Source: Mariniphaga sp963747515
Lineage (GTDB): Bacteria > Bacteroidota > Bacteroidia > Bacteroidales > Prolixibacteraceae
Reading direction: 5' to 3'
NCBI GenBank assembly: GCA_963747515.1
Contig: CAVVFN010000002.1
Span: 434,001-498,000, forward strand
DNA: 64,000 nt
Numbering within the stretch: the first letter of the stretch is position 1; each line of letters opens with the position of its first letter. Below, in pieces: positions 52,262 through 62,135 of the stretch. Made by a program: the position numbers and the translations under genes. The notes beneath the pieces were generated by a model. That model did no database searches and had not been told where the DNA came from. It worked only from the letters and a program-made list of their open reading frames with translations.

Positions 52262-52771
52262 CTAGGGATGATCTCCTTTTTGAAGTACAATTGAAATCGT
52301 TTTCTGCAAAAAAATGTTATTGGCAATTGATATTTTTTCCTTATCGGCTGTTTTTATATGTACAAAAAAGAAAGTGATGTCATTTATTGTTCCTTCAATA
52401 ACAAAATCCTTTTCAATAATTTTTATATGATCCCCTAATTTGAGCGGGTGATTAAAAAACAGGATAAGCCCGGCTGTAATGTTTGATAACAACGACCATT
52501 GGGCTACAAAAGCAATTCCCAATACTGCCATTACCGATGAGATAAATACCGCCATTTGTGATTGCTTTACCCCCCAGATTGCCGAAATAAAAACTATGGC
52601 TGTAATAGAAAGCAGGAGATTAATAATTCGGATAGTCAATTTTCTACGCTGGGAAGAAAACCTGAACTTTTTGAGAAAACTTTTTACCACATTTCGGGTA
52701 AAAATGTGAGCCGCAACCAGTAGTGCCAGCACCACAACCGTCTGGATGATTTGAATCGTTTGAATGTTCAT
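52262..52771 (-). CDS. small MscS-type mechanosensitive channel protein
   Basis: A 169-residue protein with three membrane segments: residues 8-24, 47-66, and 72-106 including the pore-like AVLGIAFVAQWSLLSNITAGL. A short beta domain follows (HPLKLGDHIKII, then GTINDITFFFVHIKT). This is the core of the MscS family, without the extra N-terminal or C-terminal modules. Function as an osmotic safety channel is likely but not proven for such short forms. Confidence 0.88.
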   Translation of the reverse strand: MNIQTIQIIQTVVVLALLVAAHIFTRNVVKSFLKKFRFSSQRRKLTIRIINLLLSITAIVFISAIWGVKQSQMAVFISSVMAVLGIAFVAQWSLLSNITAGLILFFNHPLKLGDHIKIIEKDFVIEGTINDITFFFVHIKTADKEKISIANNIFLQKTISIVLQKGDHP

Positions 52772-52959
52772 TATGAAAATTATTTCACAAAGATAATTTC
52801 TTCTTTGGTAATTTCCATCCGTAGTTGCAGGCTACGCTGGACAGCAGTGATAATTACAGCAACAGAAACAACAGGGACAATAAAACAACAGAAACAACAT
52901 CAAACTTTCCGACAATTTCCCAACATTCAAACAACTTCAACTATTCAACCCTCTGGTTC

Positions 52960-54294
52960 CTATACCACTCCCGGCAGGCTGATGCCTTTTATTTTTCTGT
53001 ATAAATCAAGGGCAAATACATCGGTCATACCCGAGATAAAATCAACTGCCGATTGTATTTTATGGTAGAGGCTTTCACTTTGTGGCTTGTATTGTTCCGG
53101 CAGCAATGAAAGAATTTTTTTGTTATACCGGTCTTCGGAATTAACAGCTGCTCCTACAAATTCTTCCAGCAAGGTACCGATAATTTTGAAACCTGCTATC
53201 TCAATTTCAACTACAGAGCGGTGGGCATATACTTCGGTGAAGGAAACTTCTTTCACAAGTTTCATGGCCTTTGCCTGCCTGTCTTGCAGCGATCCTAAAA
53301 GGCTCCTGTTAAAATCACCGGCAAGAATAAATTCATAATTATTTTTAAAAATAAGTATACTTTCATGAATCAGTTTACCAATGATACCTGCCCGCAGATA
53401 GCTGATTTGTTCATTTTTATCGGTAACCCTGTCAAGCGTTTGCTCAATACTTTGTAAGGTACCTTTATCAGTACGGGGATCATAAAAATTCAGGTACAGA
53501 TTTTTTACCCTTTCGTAACTCAGGATACCGAGCTTACAGGCATCTTCCAGATCCATTACCTGATAGCATATATCATCGGCTGCCTCCACAAGATATACCA
53601 GAGGGTAGCGTTTAAAAGAAAGAGGACTTTCACCGGAACAGGGGATTTCCAGTTCTCCGGTTATTTGCCGGATATCTTCAGTTTCCGACTGAAAGAAACC
53701 AAACTTCTGCCCGGTTGCAAGTAGCGATTCATAGGGATACTTTATTATGCTGGCAAGTGTAGGATAAGTCAGGGCAAAACCTCCGGTTCGTTTTCCGTTA
53801 AATTGGTGGGTGAGAACACGAAATGCATTGGCATTGCCATCGAACTTTATAAAGTCGTTCCATTCAGCAGGTGAGAGCTTATCCTGAAATTCTTTTCCTG
53901 CTCCCATCATAAAAAAATTGGAAATGGCCGATTCACCGGAATGTCCAAACGGAGGATTTCCCATATCATGTGCCAGGCATGCTGACGAAACTATGGTGCC
54001 AATTTCCTGTACCAATAGATTGCCTGGATTTTCAGCCAATACTTTTTCAGCCAGTAGGTTTCCAAGTGAACGCCCTACACTGGCTACCTCCAGGCTGTGA
54101 GTGAGCCGGTTATGTACAAATACATGTTCGGGCAGGGGAAAAACCTGGGTTTTATTTTGCATTCTTCGAAAGGGTGAAGAGAAAACTATCCGGTCATAGT
54201 CGCGCTGAAATTGTGTTCTGTCTTCAGGTTGGATTGTTGTCTTCCCTTCTTTTATTCCCAACCTTTTTGTCGAAAGTAGTTTATCCCAGTTCAT
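52960..54294 (-). CDS. dgt: dGTP triphosphohydrolase
   Basis: A 444-residue HD-domain enzyme. The metal-binding residues are His66 (RLTHSLEVA), His109-Asp110 (AHDMGNPPFGHSGE) and a later Asp (VEAADDICYQVMDLEDA, about residue 235). The N-terminal FSSPFRRMQNKTQVF motif is characteristic of dGTPases. It converts dGTP to deoxyguanosine and triphosphate and so adjusts dNTP pools. It is 33 bases downstream of the YgjP-like gene on the same strand, so the two are probably co-transcribed. Confidence 0.93.
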   Translation of the reverse strand: MNWDKLLSTKRLGIKEGKTTIQPEDRTQFQRDYDRIVFSSPFRRMQNKTQVFPLPEHVFVHNRLTHSLEVASVGRSLGNLLAEKVLAENPGNLLVQEIGTIVSSACLAHDMGNPPFGHSGESAISNFFMMGAGKEFQDKLSPAEWNDFIKFDGNANAFRVLTHQFNGKRTGGFALTYPTLASIIKYPYESLLATGQKFGFFQSETEDIRQITGELEIPCSGESPLSFKRYPLVYLVEAADDICYQVMDLEDACKLGILSYERVKNLYLNFYDPRTDKGTLQSIEQTLDRVTDKNEQISYLRAGIIGKLIHESILIFKNNYEFILAGDFNRSLLGSLQDRQAKAMKLVKEVSFTEVYAHRSVVEIEIAGFKIIGTLLEEFVGAAVNSEDRYNKKILSLLPEQYKPQSESLYHKIQSAVDFISGMTDVFALDLYRKIKGISLPGVV

Positions 54295-54327
54295 TTGTTT
54301 TTTATTAGAAACTTCAGACTCTAAAAT

Positions 54328-55026
54328 TTACAACGTATATGTTGAGTATTTTTTAACCTGACCTGCCAGTTCGCGTGCCCGGTTTTGGGTTAATTGGTCA
54401 AGCCGTTTCCAGAACCGTTCGCTGTGATCCTTTATTTCAGTATGCACCAGTTCGTGCAGTAAAATGTAATCAATAAGTTCGTCGGGGAGTTTCATCATCT
54501 GCAGGTTCAGGCTGATGTTGTTTTTGAAAGAACAGCTTCCCCAGTTTCGTTTGTTGTTGCGTATGGAAACTTTTGCATAGCAGAATCCATGTGTCTGTGC
54601 CAGTTCTTTTAACCGGGGAGGCAACAAGATATGTGCTTCCGCACGATAAATTTTTGTTAATAGTCCCTCAATGGCTGACTGCACCTTTTCATTTTCGAAG
54701 GCAGGTGAATAAAATTTAATGATTGACCCTTTCGATTCAATTTTATGAATGAGGTTGCTGCACAGTTCAATGGAATGGAGTTTGGTCTTCAGGAGAGCAC
54801 CTTCAGTTAATACTTTTCTCCCGGTACTTATTTTTTCCTGTTGTTTTCTGATCCATGCTTCATGTTTTGCCAAAAACGACAATATTTCCTTTTCCGAAAC
54901 AAAAAAAGGAAAAGAAATTAGCACCGATTTGTCGGGCTTAACACTAATTTTCATACTTTTCGATCTCCGGTTGCGAAAAAAAGTAACCGGACCTATGCTT
55001 TTAAAATGAACTACTTTGTTTGGCAT
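54328..55026 (-). CDS. YgjP-type (DUF45) zinc metallopeptidase-like protein
   Basis: A 232-residue protein from the ATG at 55026; an upstream in-frame ATG at 55059 is possible but would add a non-conserved hydrophobic stretch. The zinc motif is LLHELVHTEIKDHSERFWKRL near the C-terminus (HExxH with a third His), preceded by NWGSCSFKNNISLN, both hallmarks of the YgjP/DUF45 family. It is related to SprT-like and minigluzincin folds. Physiological substrate unknown. It diverges from the gene at 55063. Confidence 0.88.
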   Translation of the reverse strand: MPNKVVHFKSIGPVTFFRNRRSKSMKISVKPDKSVLISFPFFVSEKEILSFLAKHEAWIRKQQEKISTGRKVLTEGALLKTKLHSIELCSNLIHKIESKGSIIKFYSPAFENEKVQSAIEGLLTKIYRAEAHILLPPRLKELAQTHGFCYAKVSIRNNKRNWGSCSFKNNISLNLQMMKLPDELIDYILLHELVHTEIKDHSERFWKRLDQLTQNRARELAGQVKKYSTYTL

Positions 55027-55062
55027 TCGTTTAACTAAAAATAAAACCAAAGATACCATATT

Positions 55063-55770
55063 ATGGAACAGAACAAAAAAATGGAAGTTTTTGCCAACCT
55101 TACCAAACTGGTAACCATCGTTTCAGTTGAAGATAAGGTTTTATCGGGAAGTCTGGTTTTTGAGGCACTTAATCAATTCCCGGGATATTACCATGAAGCG
55201 CCTATGCTTGCGCAGCCCATTTACATATACCTTGTGCTCGACCGGCAATATCCGCTTGAAGAAGTTCTGAGGGCAACGCAAAGTATAGAAAAAGAGTATA
55301 TTAACTGGAGTTTTGATTCCGGGAAAGGTTACATGCTTATTGGTTCACAACTGCTTAATGTTATCCGCTTACGGCATTTACCGGAGATTGAGCTGGTGGA
55401 AAAAATTCAGGAAGCTTATAATAATCATGGAATTAATTTTCTTATGAATAAGAAGCTACAGGGAAAGCTTGAAGCTGAAGTAAAAATCGTGAAGTTCCTG
55501 GATTTGGAGAAGCTGGATGAAGGAATTTATGTGGAAGCCCAGGATCATAATTTTGGGTATATTGAAATTCCCAAATACCTGAAGTATGATGCATTTACCA
55601 AAGTAACCATGGACGTTAAGTACAATTGGGAAGGTCACGAATTCGATGCTGCCTCAGGATCTTTCTATAAAAATGGAAAGTTAACGGAATTTGTCAGGAT
55701 TCTTAGCAGTAAAAATGATAAGGATTACCTGACCAATTTAAGAAACCTTTACCTGGGCAAAATCAGGTAA
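55063..55770 (+). CDS. hypothetical protein
   Basis: A 235-residue soluble protein with no signal peptide or membrane segment. I do not recognise a family. The first 130 residues look like an alpha/beta fold (LVTIVSVEDKVLSGSLVFEAL, PIYIYLVLDRQYPLEEVLRA). The last 90 contain beta strands with Y-x-EAQDHNFGYIEIPKYLKY. It starts 36 bases from the YgjP-like gene on the other strand, so the two may share a promoter region. Confidence 0.75.
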   Translation: MEQNKKMEVFANLTKLVTIVSVEDKVLSGSLVFEALNQFPGYYHEAPMLAQPIYIYLVLDRQYPLEEVLRATQSIEKEYINWSFDSGKGYMLIGSQLLNVIRLRHLPEIELVEKIQEAYNNHGINFLMNKKLQGKLEAEVKIVKFLDLEKLDEGIYVEAQDHNFGYIEIPKYLKYDAFTKVTMDVKYNWEGHEFDAASGSFYKNGKLTEFVRILSSKNDKDYLTNLRNLYLGKIR

Positions 55771-55880
55771 GGGTTTATGCTTCTGTTAAATCAATTTTTC
55801 CTAATTTTGACCCTCAAATGGCAGATTGCGTTTCAGTACAGAAGGGTTTTCTGTTCATTTTTTCCTTAACCAACATGTAA

Positions 55881-57125
55881 ATGACCATGAGAAAAAATAA
55901 ACAACTACAGGTTTTTCTTATTGCCTCATTGGTGCTTGTAATAGCTGGTGCAGCATATTTTACCGGCCTGCTTGTACCTTCTGCAGTAAGAACAACAAAT
56001 ATAGACACCGAAATGGTGGATAAAGGTCCGGTAATTTTGTCGATAAACGCTACTGGTGTTGTTGATTCAGAAAATGAAGTGCTGGTTCTCAGCCCCGGTC
56101 CGGGAATCATCCAAAACATTTATGCCGAACCCGGAAGCAGGGTGAAGAAAGGAGATCTGATTATGCAGCTTAATGACGAAAGTGTGCAGGACGAAATAGA
56201 GAAAATTAAGGATCAGCTTGAAGTCATTCGAAACAACCTGGAAAGAACCCGTTTGAATGCACAAAGTACAAGGCTCGATTTGGAATACAATGAGGAAGTT
56301 AAAAAACTAAAAATTGCATCATTGAAATCGCAGTTGGCCGACCAGGAGCAATTGCTTGAAGTTGGCGGAATTTCGCCTGCAAAAATAGATCAGACCAAAC
56401 AGGAGATCGTTTTGGCTGAAAAAGATTTGCAAACCATGGTGGAGAAAAATTCCATCCGCCTCAAGCAGCTTGATTCGGAGGAAAAAGGATTGCTTCTGCA
56501 GATTCGGATGCAGGAAAAGGTGTTGGAGGAAAAGGAGAAACTGGTTGAAAAAATGACTATTCGTGCACCATCTGACGGAATCATTTTGTCGATATCCGGC
56601 CGTACCGGCGAAAAAGTGGGCAACGACAACCTGCTTGTAAGAATGTCGGATTTGACATCATTTAAAGTAATCGGTTCCATTGAGGAGCAACATGCAAGCA
56701 TGTTGAAAACCGGCACCAAGGTACTGGTAAATGTCGAATACGAACAACTGGAAGGCACTGTAGGAAATATTACCCCTATGGTTGAAAACAATAAAATTCA
56801 GTTTAACGTTCACTTAAAAGAAAGCAGCCATCCGAAATTGCTGGCAAATCAAAGGGTGGAAATCCAGATCATAAGTGATTTTATTGAAAATACCTTGCGG
56901 TTGAAAAAATATCCCGAATGTGAAGAAAGTGCTGCTCAAAAACTTTTTGTAATAAATGGCAATAAAGCAATTAAAAGAGAATTTACTCTCGGAATTATAG
57001 GAAATGAATATTGTGAAATTCTCTCAGGATTAAAAGAGGGTGATGTGGTTGTTACCGACGGGTTGAGTGCCTTCAGGCATCTTGATGAAATTGAAATTGA
57101 AAATGAAAAGTTTGCATCACAATAA
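55881..57125 (+). CDS. periplasmic adaptor subunit (HlyD/MacA-like)
   Basis: A 414-residue membrane-fusion protein. There is one N-terminal membrane segment (10-28), then a lipoyl half-motif (PGSRVKKGDLIMQLNDE), a long coiled-coil hairpin (about 100-215), the second lipoyl half (IRAPSDGIILSISGRTGEKV) and beta-barrel domains. The long hairpin resembles MacA-type adaptors. The TolC-type gene follows directly, but no permease of any class is adjacent. Confidence 0.9.
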   Translation: MTMRKNKQLQVFLIASLVLVIAGAAYFTGLLVPSAVRTTNIDTEMVDKGPVILSINATGVVDSENEVLVLSPGPGIIQNIYAEPGSRVKKGDLIMQLNDESVQDEIEKIKDQLEVIRNNLERTRLNAQSTRLDLEYNEEVKKLKIASLKSQLADQEQLLEVGGISPAKIDQTKQEIVLAEKDLQTMVEKNSIRLKQLDSEEKGLLLQIRMQEKVLEEKEKLVEKMTIRAPSDGIILSISGRTGEKVGNDNLLVRMSDLTSFKVIGSIEEQHASMLKTGTKVLVNVEYEQLEGTVGNITPMVENNKIQFNVHLKESSHPKLLANQRVEIQIISDFIENTLRLKKYPECEESAAQKLFVINGNKAIKREFTLGIIGNEYCEILSGLKEGDVVVTDGLSAFRHLDEIEIENEKFASQ

Positions 57126-57204
57126 ATCTTCTTCGTTATTTTTTATAAACATGATCTTTGAAACTAATTTAAATAAGTTTTTATTCACTGCCCTTTGTAA
57201 ATTT

Positions 57205-58716
57205 ATGCTGATAAAAAGAAATGCATTTATACCGGTATTCATTCTTCTCTTTATATCCCATTCTGTTTCAGGACAGGAGGATAAAAGGGAAATAACTCTG
57301 ACTCTTGATGATGTAATTGATTTGGCAATGACGAAATCTTCTTCAGCCAAATATGCACAAAATCAGAATGTTAACTATTACTGGCGTTACCGGAATTTTA
57401 AAACCCGTTTCAGGCCTCAGTTAACCCTTAGTGGCGATATTCCCAATTACTCTCATACAACCCAACCCATTACCCAACCCGATGGGAGCATTGAATTTAA
57501 ACAGGTTTCCAATCTGGCTGCTTCAGGTAACCTGTCGTTGAACCAGTCGATTCCGCAGTTGGGAACAAATATATGGGCAAGTACCTCAGCGCATGGAATT
57601 CACAACCTCAATAAAGATGAAATCAGTTATTCGGGTAGTCCTTATGTTATTGGCTTTAGTCAGCCTCTGTTTTCCTATAACTGGATGAAATGGTACCGCA
57701 AAACAGAACCCATGATTTATGATGAGGCGCAGAAACGTTTCGTTGAGGAAATCGAGCAAATAGCATTAAACACAACCCACAGGTATTTTAATTACTTATC
57801 TGTACAGACAGATTATAAGCTTGCTGAAAACAACCTTAAAAACAGCAGGGTTAACCTGAAAATATCACAGACCAAAAAAGAACTTGGGCAGATTTCCGAT
57901 AACGATTACTCCCGTATAGAACTTTCGGTGTTAAATGCCCAAAAAGCCTTGAATCAGGCACGAATGGATTTAAAGAATGCTGATTTTGAATTAAAAAGAT
58001 ATGTAGGCCTGGATCAGTCACTGAATATCGATCTGGAAATACCGCTGGATTTTACCCTCTTTGAAATTGATCCTCAGGTTGCTCTTCAGAAAGCAAAAGA
58101 AAACAGAAGAGAAACATCTTTATTTCAGCGCCAGCTCATTAATGCTGACAGGGAACTTGCCGAGGCCAAAAGCAGCACCGGTTTAAGCGCTACTTTACGG
58201 GGAAGCTTTGGGGTGAGCAACAGCGCCGAAACTTTTACCGGAATTTATGAACAACCGGAAAAGGACAGGATGGTGCGGGTTTCAGTGAGTATACCCATCC
58301 TTGATTGGGGAAGGTCGGCATCAACAGTTAAACTTGCCGAATCGGAAAGGGAACTGACCATCTATAATGTAAATAAAGATATTGAAGAATTTGATCGCCA
58401 GGTGGTTGTTCAGGTTGAACAGTTCAGCCTTTTGCGCGACCAGTTAAGAACAGCCGAAGAAGCAGATAAAGTGGCTGAAAACGGTTACCAGATTGCCCTT
58501 AGAAAATTCCAGAACGGAGAACTGAGTATAACGGATTTAAACATTGCCCTGCAGGAACGGGAACAGGCTAAAAGAGATTATATCCGCTCAATTGAAAGTT
58601 ATTGGGTTACCTATTACAGACTTAGGGAACTTACACTCTATGACTTTGAAAATGGCCACAATATTACTTATGGAAACCCTATGCTTGAAGAAAAAGTTGA
58701 CCGGCTGGTGTTCTGA
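57205..58716 (+). CDS. TolC-family outer membrane channel 2
   Basis: A 503-residue protein from the ATG at 57205, which gives a normal signal peptide ending SVSGQ. Earlier in-frame starts (57067, 57151) overlap the adaptor gene and add non-secretory sequence. OEP repeats are at about 45-270 and 275-490 (LNARMDLKNADFELKRYVGLDQ-like helices and VSIPILDWGRS). It is co-transcribed with the adaptor. It differs from the channel at 25834 in length and detail. Confidence 0.9.
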   Translation: MLIKRNAFIPVFILLFISHSVSGQEDKREITLTLDDVIDLAMTKSSSAKYAQNQNVNYYWRYRNFKTRFRPQLTLSGDIPNYSHTTQPITQPDGSIEFKQVSNLAASGNLSLNQSIPQLGTNIWASTSAHGIHNLNKDEISYSGSPYVIGFSQPLFSYNWMKWYRKTEPMIYDEAQKRFVEEIEQIALNTTHRYFNYLSVQTDYKLAENNLKNSRVNLKISQTKKELGQISDNDYSRIELSVLNAQKALNQARMDLKNADFELKRYVGLDQSLNIDLEIPLDFTLFEIDPQVALQKAKENRRETSLFQRQLINADRELAEAKSSTGLSATLRGSFGVSNSAETFTGIYEQPEKDRMVRVSVSIPILDWGRSASTVKLAESERELTIYNVNKDIEEFDRQVVVQVEQFSLLRDQLRTAEEADKVAENGYQIALRKFQNGELSITDLNIALQEREQAKRDYIRSIESYWVTYYRLRELTLYDFENGHNITYGNPMLEEKVDRLVF

Positions 58717-58864
58717 AAAAGGTTCTCGCAGACAATGATAAATAAATTGTTCCTCTGAATTGGGAACAGGTTTTATAGGAAATATTTAAGGCCTGCTGAG
58801 AAATTATCTTTCTTTGGTTTATAGAAACTTATCGACATTCTTATAGAAACAAGTGCACGAATTT

Positions 58865-59127
58865 ATGAATAGAGCAAGAAAAAAGCGTGCACATGCCCCG
58901 GTTTATGACTCTCCGAAACAACTTTCCCTTGAATGTTTTCACACCCCCATATGACCAGCATCTGAGCAAAAAAAACCCGATGAGTAGTCTTAGCTGAATT
59001 GATTCCATGGGATGAGATTTTCAATAGTTATTTTTATTCAACTACATTCACATGTTATGGGAACCAACAAGGTGCAAAAGTTGGTTTTAATCCAAAGAAG
59101 TCCGTCAGAAAAACAAATCAGGGATAA
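58865..59127 (+). pseudogene. internally deleted transposase remnant
   Basis: The ATG at 58865 starts MNRARKKRAH, then QLSLECFHTP. After a frameshift near 58952 the next frame reads LAELIPWDEIFNSYF, and from about 59038 STTFTCYGNQQGAKVGFNPK, ending at a TAA at 59125. The first part is the N-terminus of a DDE transposase of the IS5/IS1182 kind (PWDEI motif). The YGNQQGAKVGFNPKK part is a well-known segment near the catalytic domain in IS1380-like enzymes. Most of the gene is missing. Family names are from memory. Confidence 0.7.
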
Positions 59128-59260
59128 ATTCATAAGACACTAAATTTATCTGAATTCGGTGTACCCATTTACTTTTCGGAAAATAGTAAAATGGATCTTA
59201 TTCAAACAATTCATACTTTCTTTTACATTACCATAGCCTTACTAACTTCTGTATATTTTA

Positions 59261-59345
59261 TCACTATCTTCACACTAACTTCACACCAAGGTCACACATG
59301 TGTGATAATGATGTGTATTTAGTGTTACAATAGTGATAAAATAAT
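59261..59345. promoter_or_regulatory. phased TCACA/TGTGA array with central palindrome
   Basis: TCACA boxes begin at 59270, 59281 and 59292, exactly 11 bases apart. TGTGA at 59301 and TGTGT at 59312 continue with an 11-base step on the other strand. TCACACATGTGTGA (59292-59305) is a perfect 14-base palindrome. The box matches the TGTGA motif at 47126 and 50792. No gene start lies within 400 bases, so what it controls is unclear. Confidence 0.6.
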
Positions 59346-59781
59346 GTGTCAATTTTAGGGAGAAGGTAAAGAATCATTTGTCTGTTTGGTATCGTATTTT
59401 CAATCTGAAAAATAAAAAAATAGGACAAGAATTGAAAACTTACCCGATGGCGGGTGGCACTCCCGTGCCTTTTAATCAGGCGGGCAGAAAATTTTTCAGC
59501 AGGAATGAAGGAGATCTTTTTTAAAGAATTTGCAACTCATAAAGAGATATACTGCAAATGTATTGTCCACAGGAATACCTGACAGAGGTAATATAAAATC
59601 GTAGAAGGAGATTTTTAACAGGCCCTATGTAGTTTTTATTCCAGTAAATTCACTTTTTAAAGGCTTCAATAAGTCGTTTTTAGACGGCAAATTTAGGCTG
59701 CAGTTTATAAACTGTATTATATTTGTTGCTTTTTAAAAAAATCTCAGAGTTTGATTCCAACATTATAAATTGCTTTTTTCA
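59346..59781. other. leader region of the beta-helix gene
   Basis: About 435 bases between the phased array and the beta-helix ATG. Short frames only (for example 25 codons at about 59506). ATGGCGGGTGGCACTCCCGTG near 59447 could form a stem. A long untranslated leader or a small RNA is possible but not shown. Confidence 0.4.
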
Positions 59782-61956
59782 ATGATGAAGTTTCTTATTG
59801 TTCAATTATTTATTCTTTCATGTCTGCCCGTTTTTAGGGTAAAGGCTCAGTATACTGCAAAAGAGACCGGAAGTGCTGAAATGAATGCAATACCGGTTAA
59901 TCAGCCAGGAAATTATGGTGTTGAGGGGGCAGTTTATGTTCTGGAAAAGGATATTTCCAGTCCCGGGAGTGCCATTTTTTTAGGAAAGGATGTAACTTTT
60001 GATTTAAATGGTCATACCATTACATTTGCCGATACGACTTATGAGCACGTTCCGAATTTTAATTTTGAAGAAGGACTTGAACACTGGGAAATGTCAAAAG
60101 CACCCGGAGCTAAAATAGAAGATACCAAAGTGCACGTTTTTGAGGGAGATAAAATTCTGAGATTGCCCAAAGGAGAAGAAATCATTTCCCGTTACATTCA
60201 CCTGCCCGTTGCCGAAAGATCCTATATGGCCATGTGTGGAGTAATAAAACCTGATATGAAGGTGAGTGTTTATGTTGAAGATGAATTGGGGCAGTCTGTT
60301 TTTTGCAATACAGCTTATGGAGATAAATCGTTGCAAAGTTGCCCGGTTGAAAATCGTTCCCCCCGGTTGGGAGGAGGGTTTGTTTTGGCTCATTTAAATG
60401 GGCTAAAAGTCGGAAAATACAGGGTCAGGATAAAGGCTGAGACCGATTGCCTGATCGATTTTGTTGATATACGGCCGGCTTTTGATGCAGGAATCGGAAT
60501 CGTGGATCATACCATTCCAATGGGACATAACGATCACATGTTTGAAGGTTTGCGTACCGCTTTTTTTGATTACACAGCCGATGTATCAACTTCGGTGCCT
60601 GTCGGTGATATTCCTCGGGTAAAGGGTAAAGGTACCGTTACCATAAAAAACGGGATTATAAGAAACGGAACTCCGGGGGTTATTTCATGGGGAATCCAAT
60701 CTACAGCCGAAGATGTTACCCTTATTCTTGAGAATGTAAAAATCATCAATTCGGGCATAAATGCCATCGCTGTTGAGGCCCCCCAGTCAGTTATTACCCG
60801 CAGCACTTTTGATGTGCAAAATCCTTTTATAATAAACCGGCATGGCTCTGCTTTTTACGCGGTGGATTTATATGGAAAAGCTTCGTCGGAAGTATCGTAC
60901 AGCGAGTTTTACGGCGGGCAGGGATGCCTTGTCTTTAAAGGGGATCATTCTAAAATACATCATAATTTTTTTGCCAACCGTCAAACCGTTACCAATCATT
61001 ACAGCATAATGGCCATGGGAGACAGTTCCCTGATATTCGATAACCTGATAAAACCTGAAACCGGTTCCGGAATTGAGATTTTTGTGCACCGGGGAATGGA
61101 AATATACAACAATGAGATTCATATAAAAGCTGCACCCCCAACCTGCGAATACGGACATGAGGATTATAGTGTAACCGCCATAAGAATTGCCGATTACAAT
61201 GCAAAACCGGGTTCTCCCAAAGGAACTTTCGGTAATAAGGTATACAGGAACAAAATCTATGTCACCGGTAAGGATTATCCGGAATATAAAGATTACATTC
61301 CTATGGCCTGGGCTGTATTTTACAGTTCCAGTGCCGGTGAAAATATGATATTTGGGAACGATATTTGGATTAATGATCTGACTCCTGGATTGAAAAACGA
61401 AACTTCGGCATTCTATATCGGAGGAGGTACAATCGGAGGACTTTTTTACAACAACAATATCACCACAAATGTACCTGCAGCATGGATTGGTTCCCGTTAT
61501 GGGGGTGCCAAAAGCACTCAGTTGTATTCCAACAGGATTATAAAAATGAACAATTCAGTTGAACAACTGAACCCATTCCGCATGGGATGGGCTCCTCGTA
61601 AGGATTGCATAGCCCGGGATATTGAATTTCGATCGAATGAGCTGGAAGGATTTGACTTTGGTCTGGACATTACAGAACAACTGCACAGCTATTCTGTCTG
61701 GTGGACGCTCAGGGTTAAGGTAACCGATAAAAAGGGCAATGCCCTGGAAGGTACAGAGGTCACAATTGCCGATAAAAATGGAATGGAAGTTGTCCGGCTT
61801 CAGACAAACCCGGAAGGTTGTATTCAGACAGAATTAAAAGAATTTATGTTGAACGATAAGGAGAAAATCAGTTTCTCTCCCTATACAGTAACTGCCGGAA
61901 GGAAAAAGGAGCAAATTCACCTGAATAAGAATGCAGAAATATCCATCAGGTATTAA
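59782..61956 (+). CDS. secreted right-handed parallel beta-helix protein
   Basis: A 724-residue secreted protein from the ATG at 59782 (a TTG at 59770 is less likely). The signal peptide ends near VKAQY. A small beta domain follows, with FLGKDVTFDLNGHTITFADT at about 60-80. A jelly-roll-like insert lies at 90-235, then a pectate-lyase-type beta-helix (TVTIKNGIIRNGTPGVISWG, RSTFDVQNPFIIN, SEVSYSEFYGGQGCLVFKGD) to about 610. The C-terminal 85 residues form a fibronectin or carboxypeptidase-regulatory-like domain. Likely polysaccharide binding or lysis; no catalytic residues identified. Confidence 0.85.
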   Translation: MMKFLIVQLFILSCLPVFRVKAQYTAKETGSAEMNAIPVNQPGNYGVEGAVYVLEKDISSPGSAIFLGKDVTFDLNGHTITFADTTYEHVPNFNFEEGLEHWEMSKAPGAKIEDTKVHVFEGDKILRLPKGEEIISRYIHLPVAERSYMAMCGVIKPDMKVSVYVEDELGQSVFCNTAYGDKSLQSCPVENRSPRLGGGFVLAHLNGLKVGKYRVRIKAETDCLIDFVDIRPAFDAGIGIVDHTIPMGHNDHMFEGLRTAFFDYTADVSTSVPVGDIPRVKGKGTVTIKNGIIRNGTPGVISWGIQSTAEDVTLILENVKIINSGINAIAVEAPQSVITRSTFDVQNPFIINRHGSAFYAVDLYGKASSEVSYSEFYGGQGCLVFKGDHSKIHHNFFANRQTVTNHYSIMAMGDSSLIFDNLIKPETGSGIEIFVHRGMEIYNNEIHIKAAPPTCEYGHEDYSVTAIRIADYNAKPGSPKGTFGNKVYRNKIYVTGKDYPEYKDYIPMAWAVFYSSSAGENMIFGNDIWINDLTPGLKNETSAFYIGGGTIGGLFYNNNITTNVPAAWIGSRYGGAKSTQLYSNRIIKMNNSVEQLNPFRMGWAPRKDCIARDIEFRSNELEGFDFGLDITEQLHSYSVWWTLRVKVTDKKGNALEGTEVTIADKNGMEVVRLQTNPEGCIQTELKEFMLNDKEKISFSPYTVTAGRKKEQIHLNKNAEISIRY

Positions 61957-62135
61957 TAAACAGGAAACTAATTCGTTTATATAAATAAAACAGGAAATAA
62001 ACATATTTCCTGTACATGTTGATGATAAAATAGTAAAGAAAAATTACTCAGGTAGTTTCCATCAAACCGTGCAATAATATGATGGATTTAGTGATAAATA
62101 GAATTGTAGAACAATATTAAATAAGATTTATAACA

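Noticed and set aside
52820..52960. Possible small gene or array upstream of dgt's 3' end
   Set aside because: AACAACAGAAACAACA and AACATTCAAACAACTTC words are simple-sequence repeats without coding pattern.
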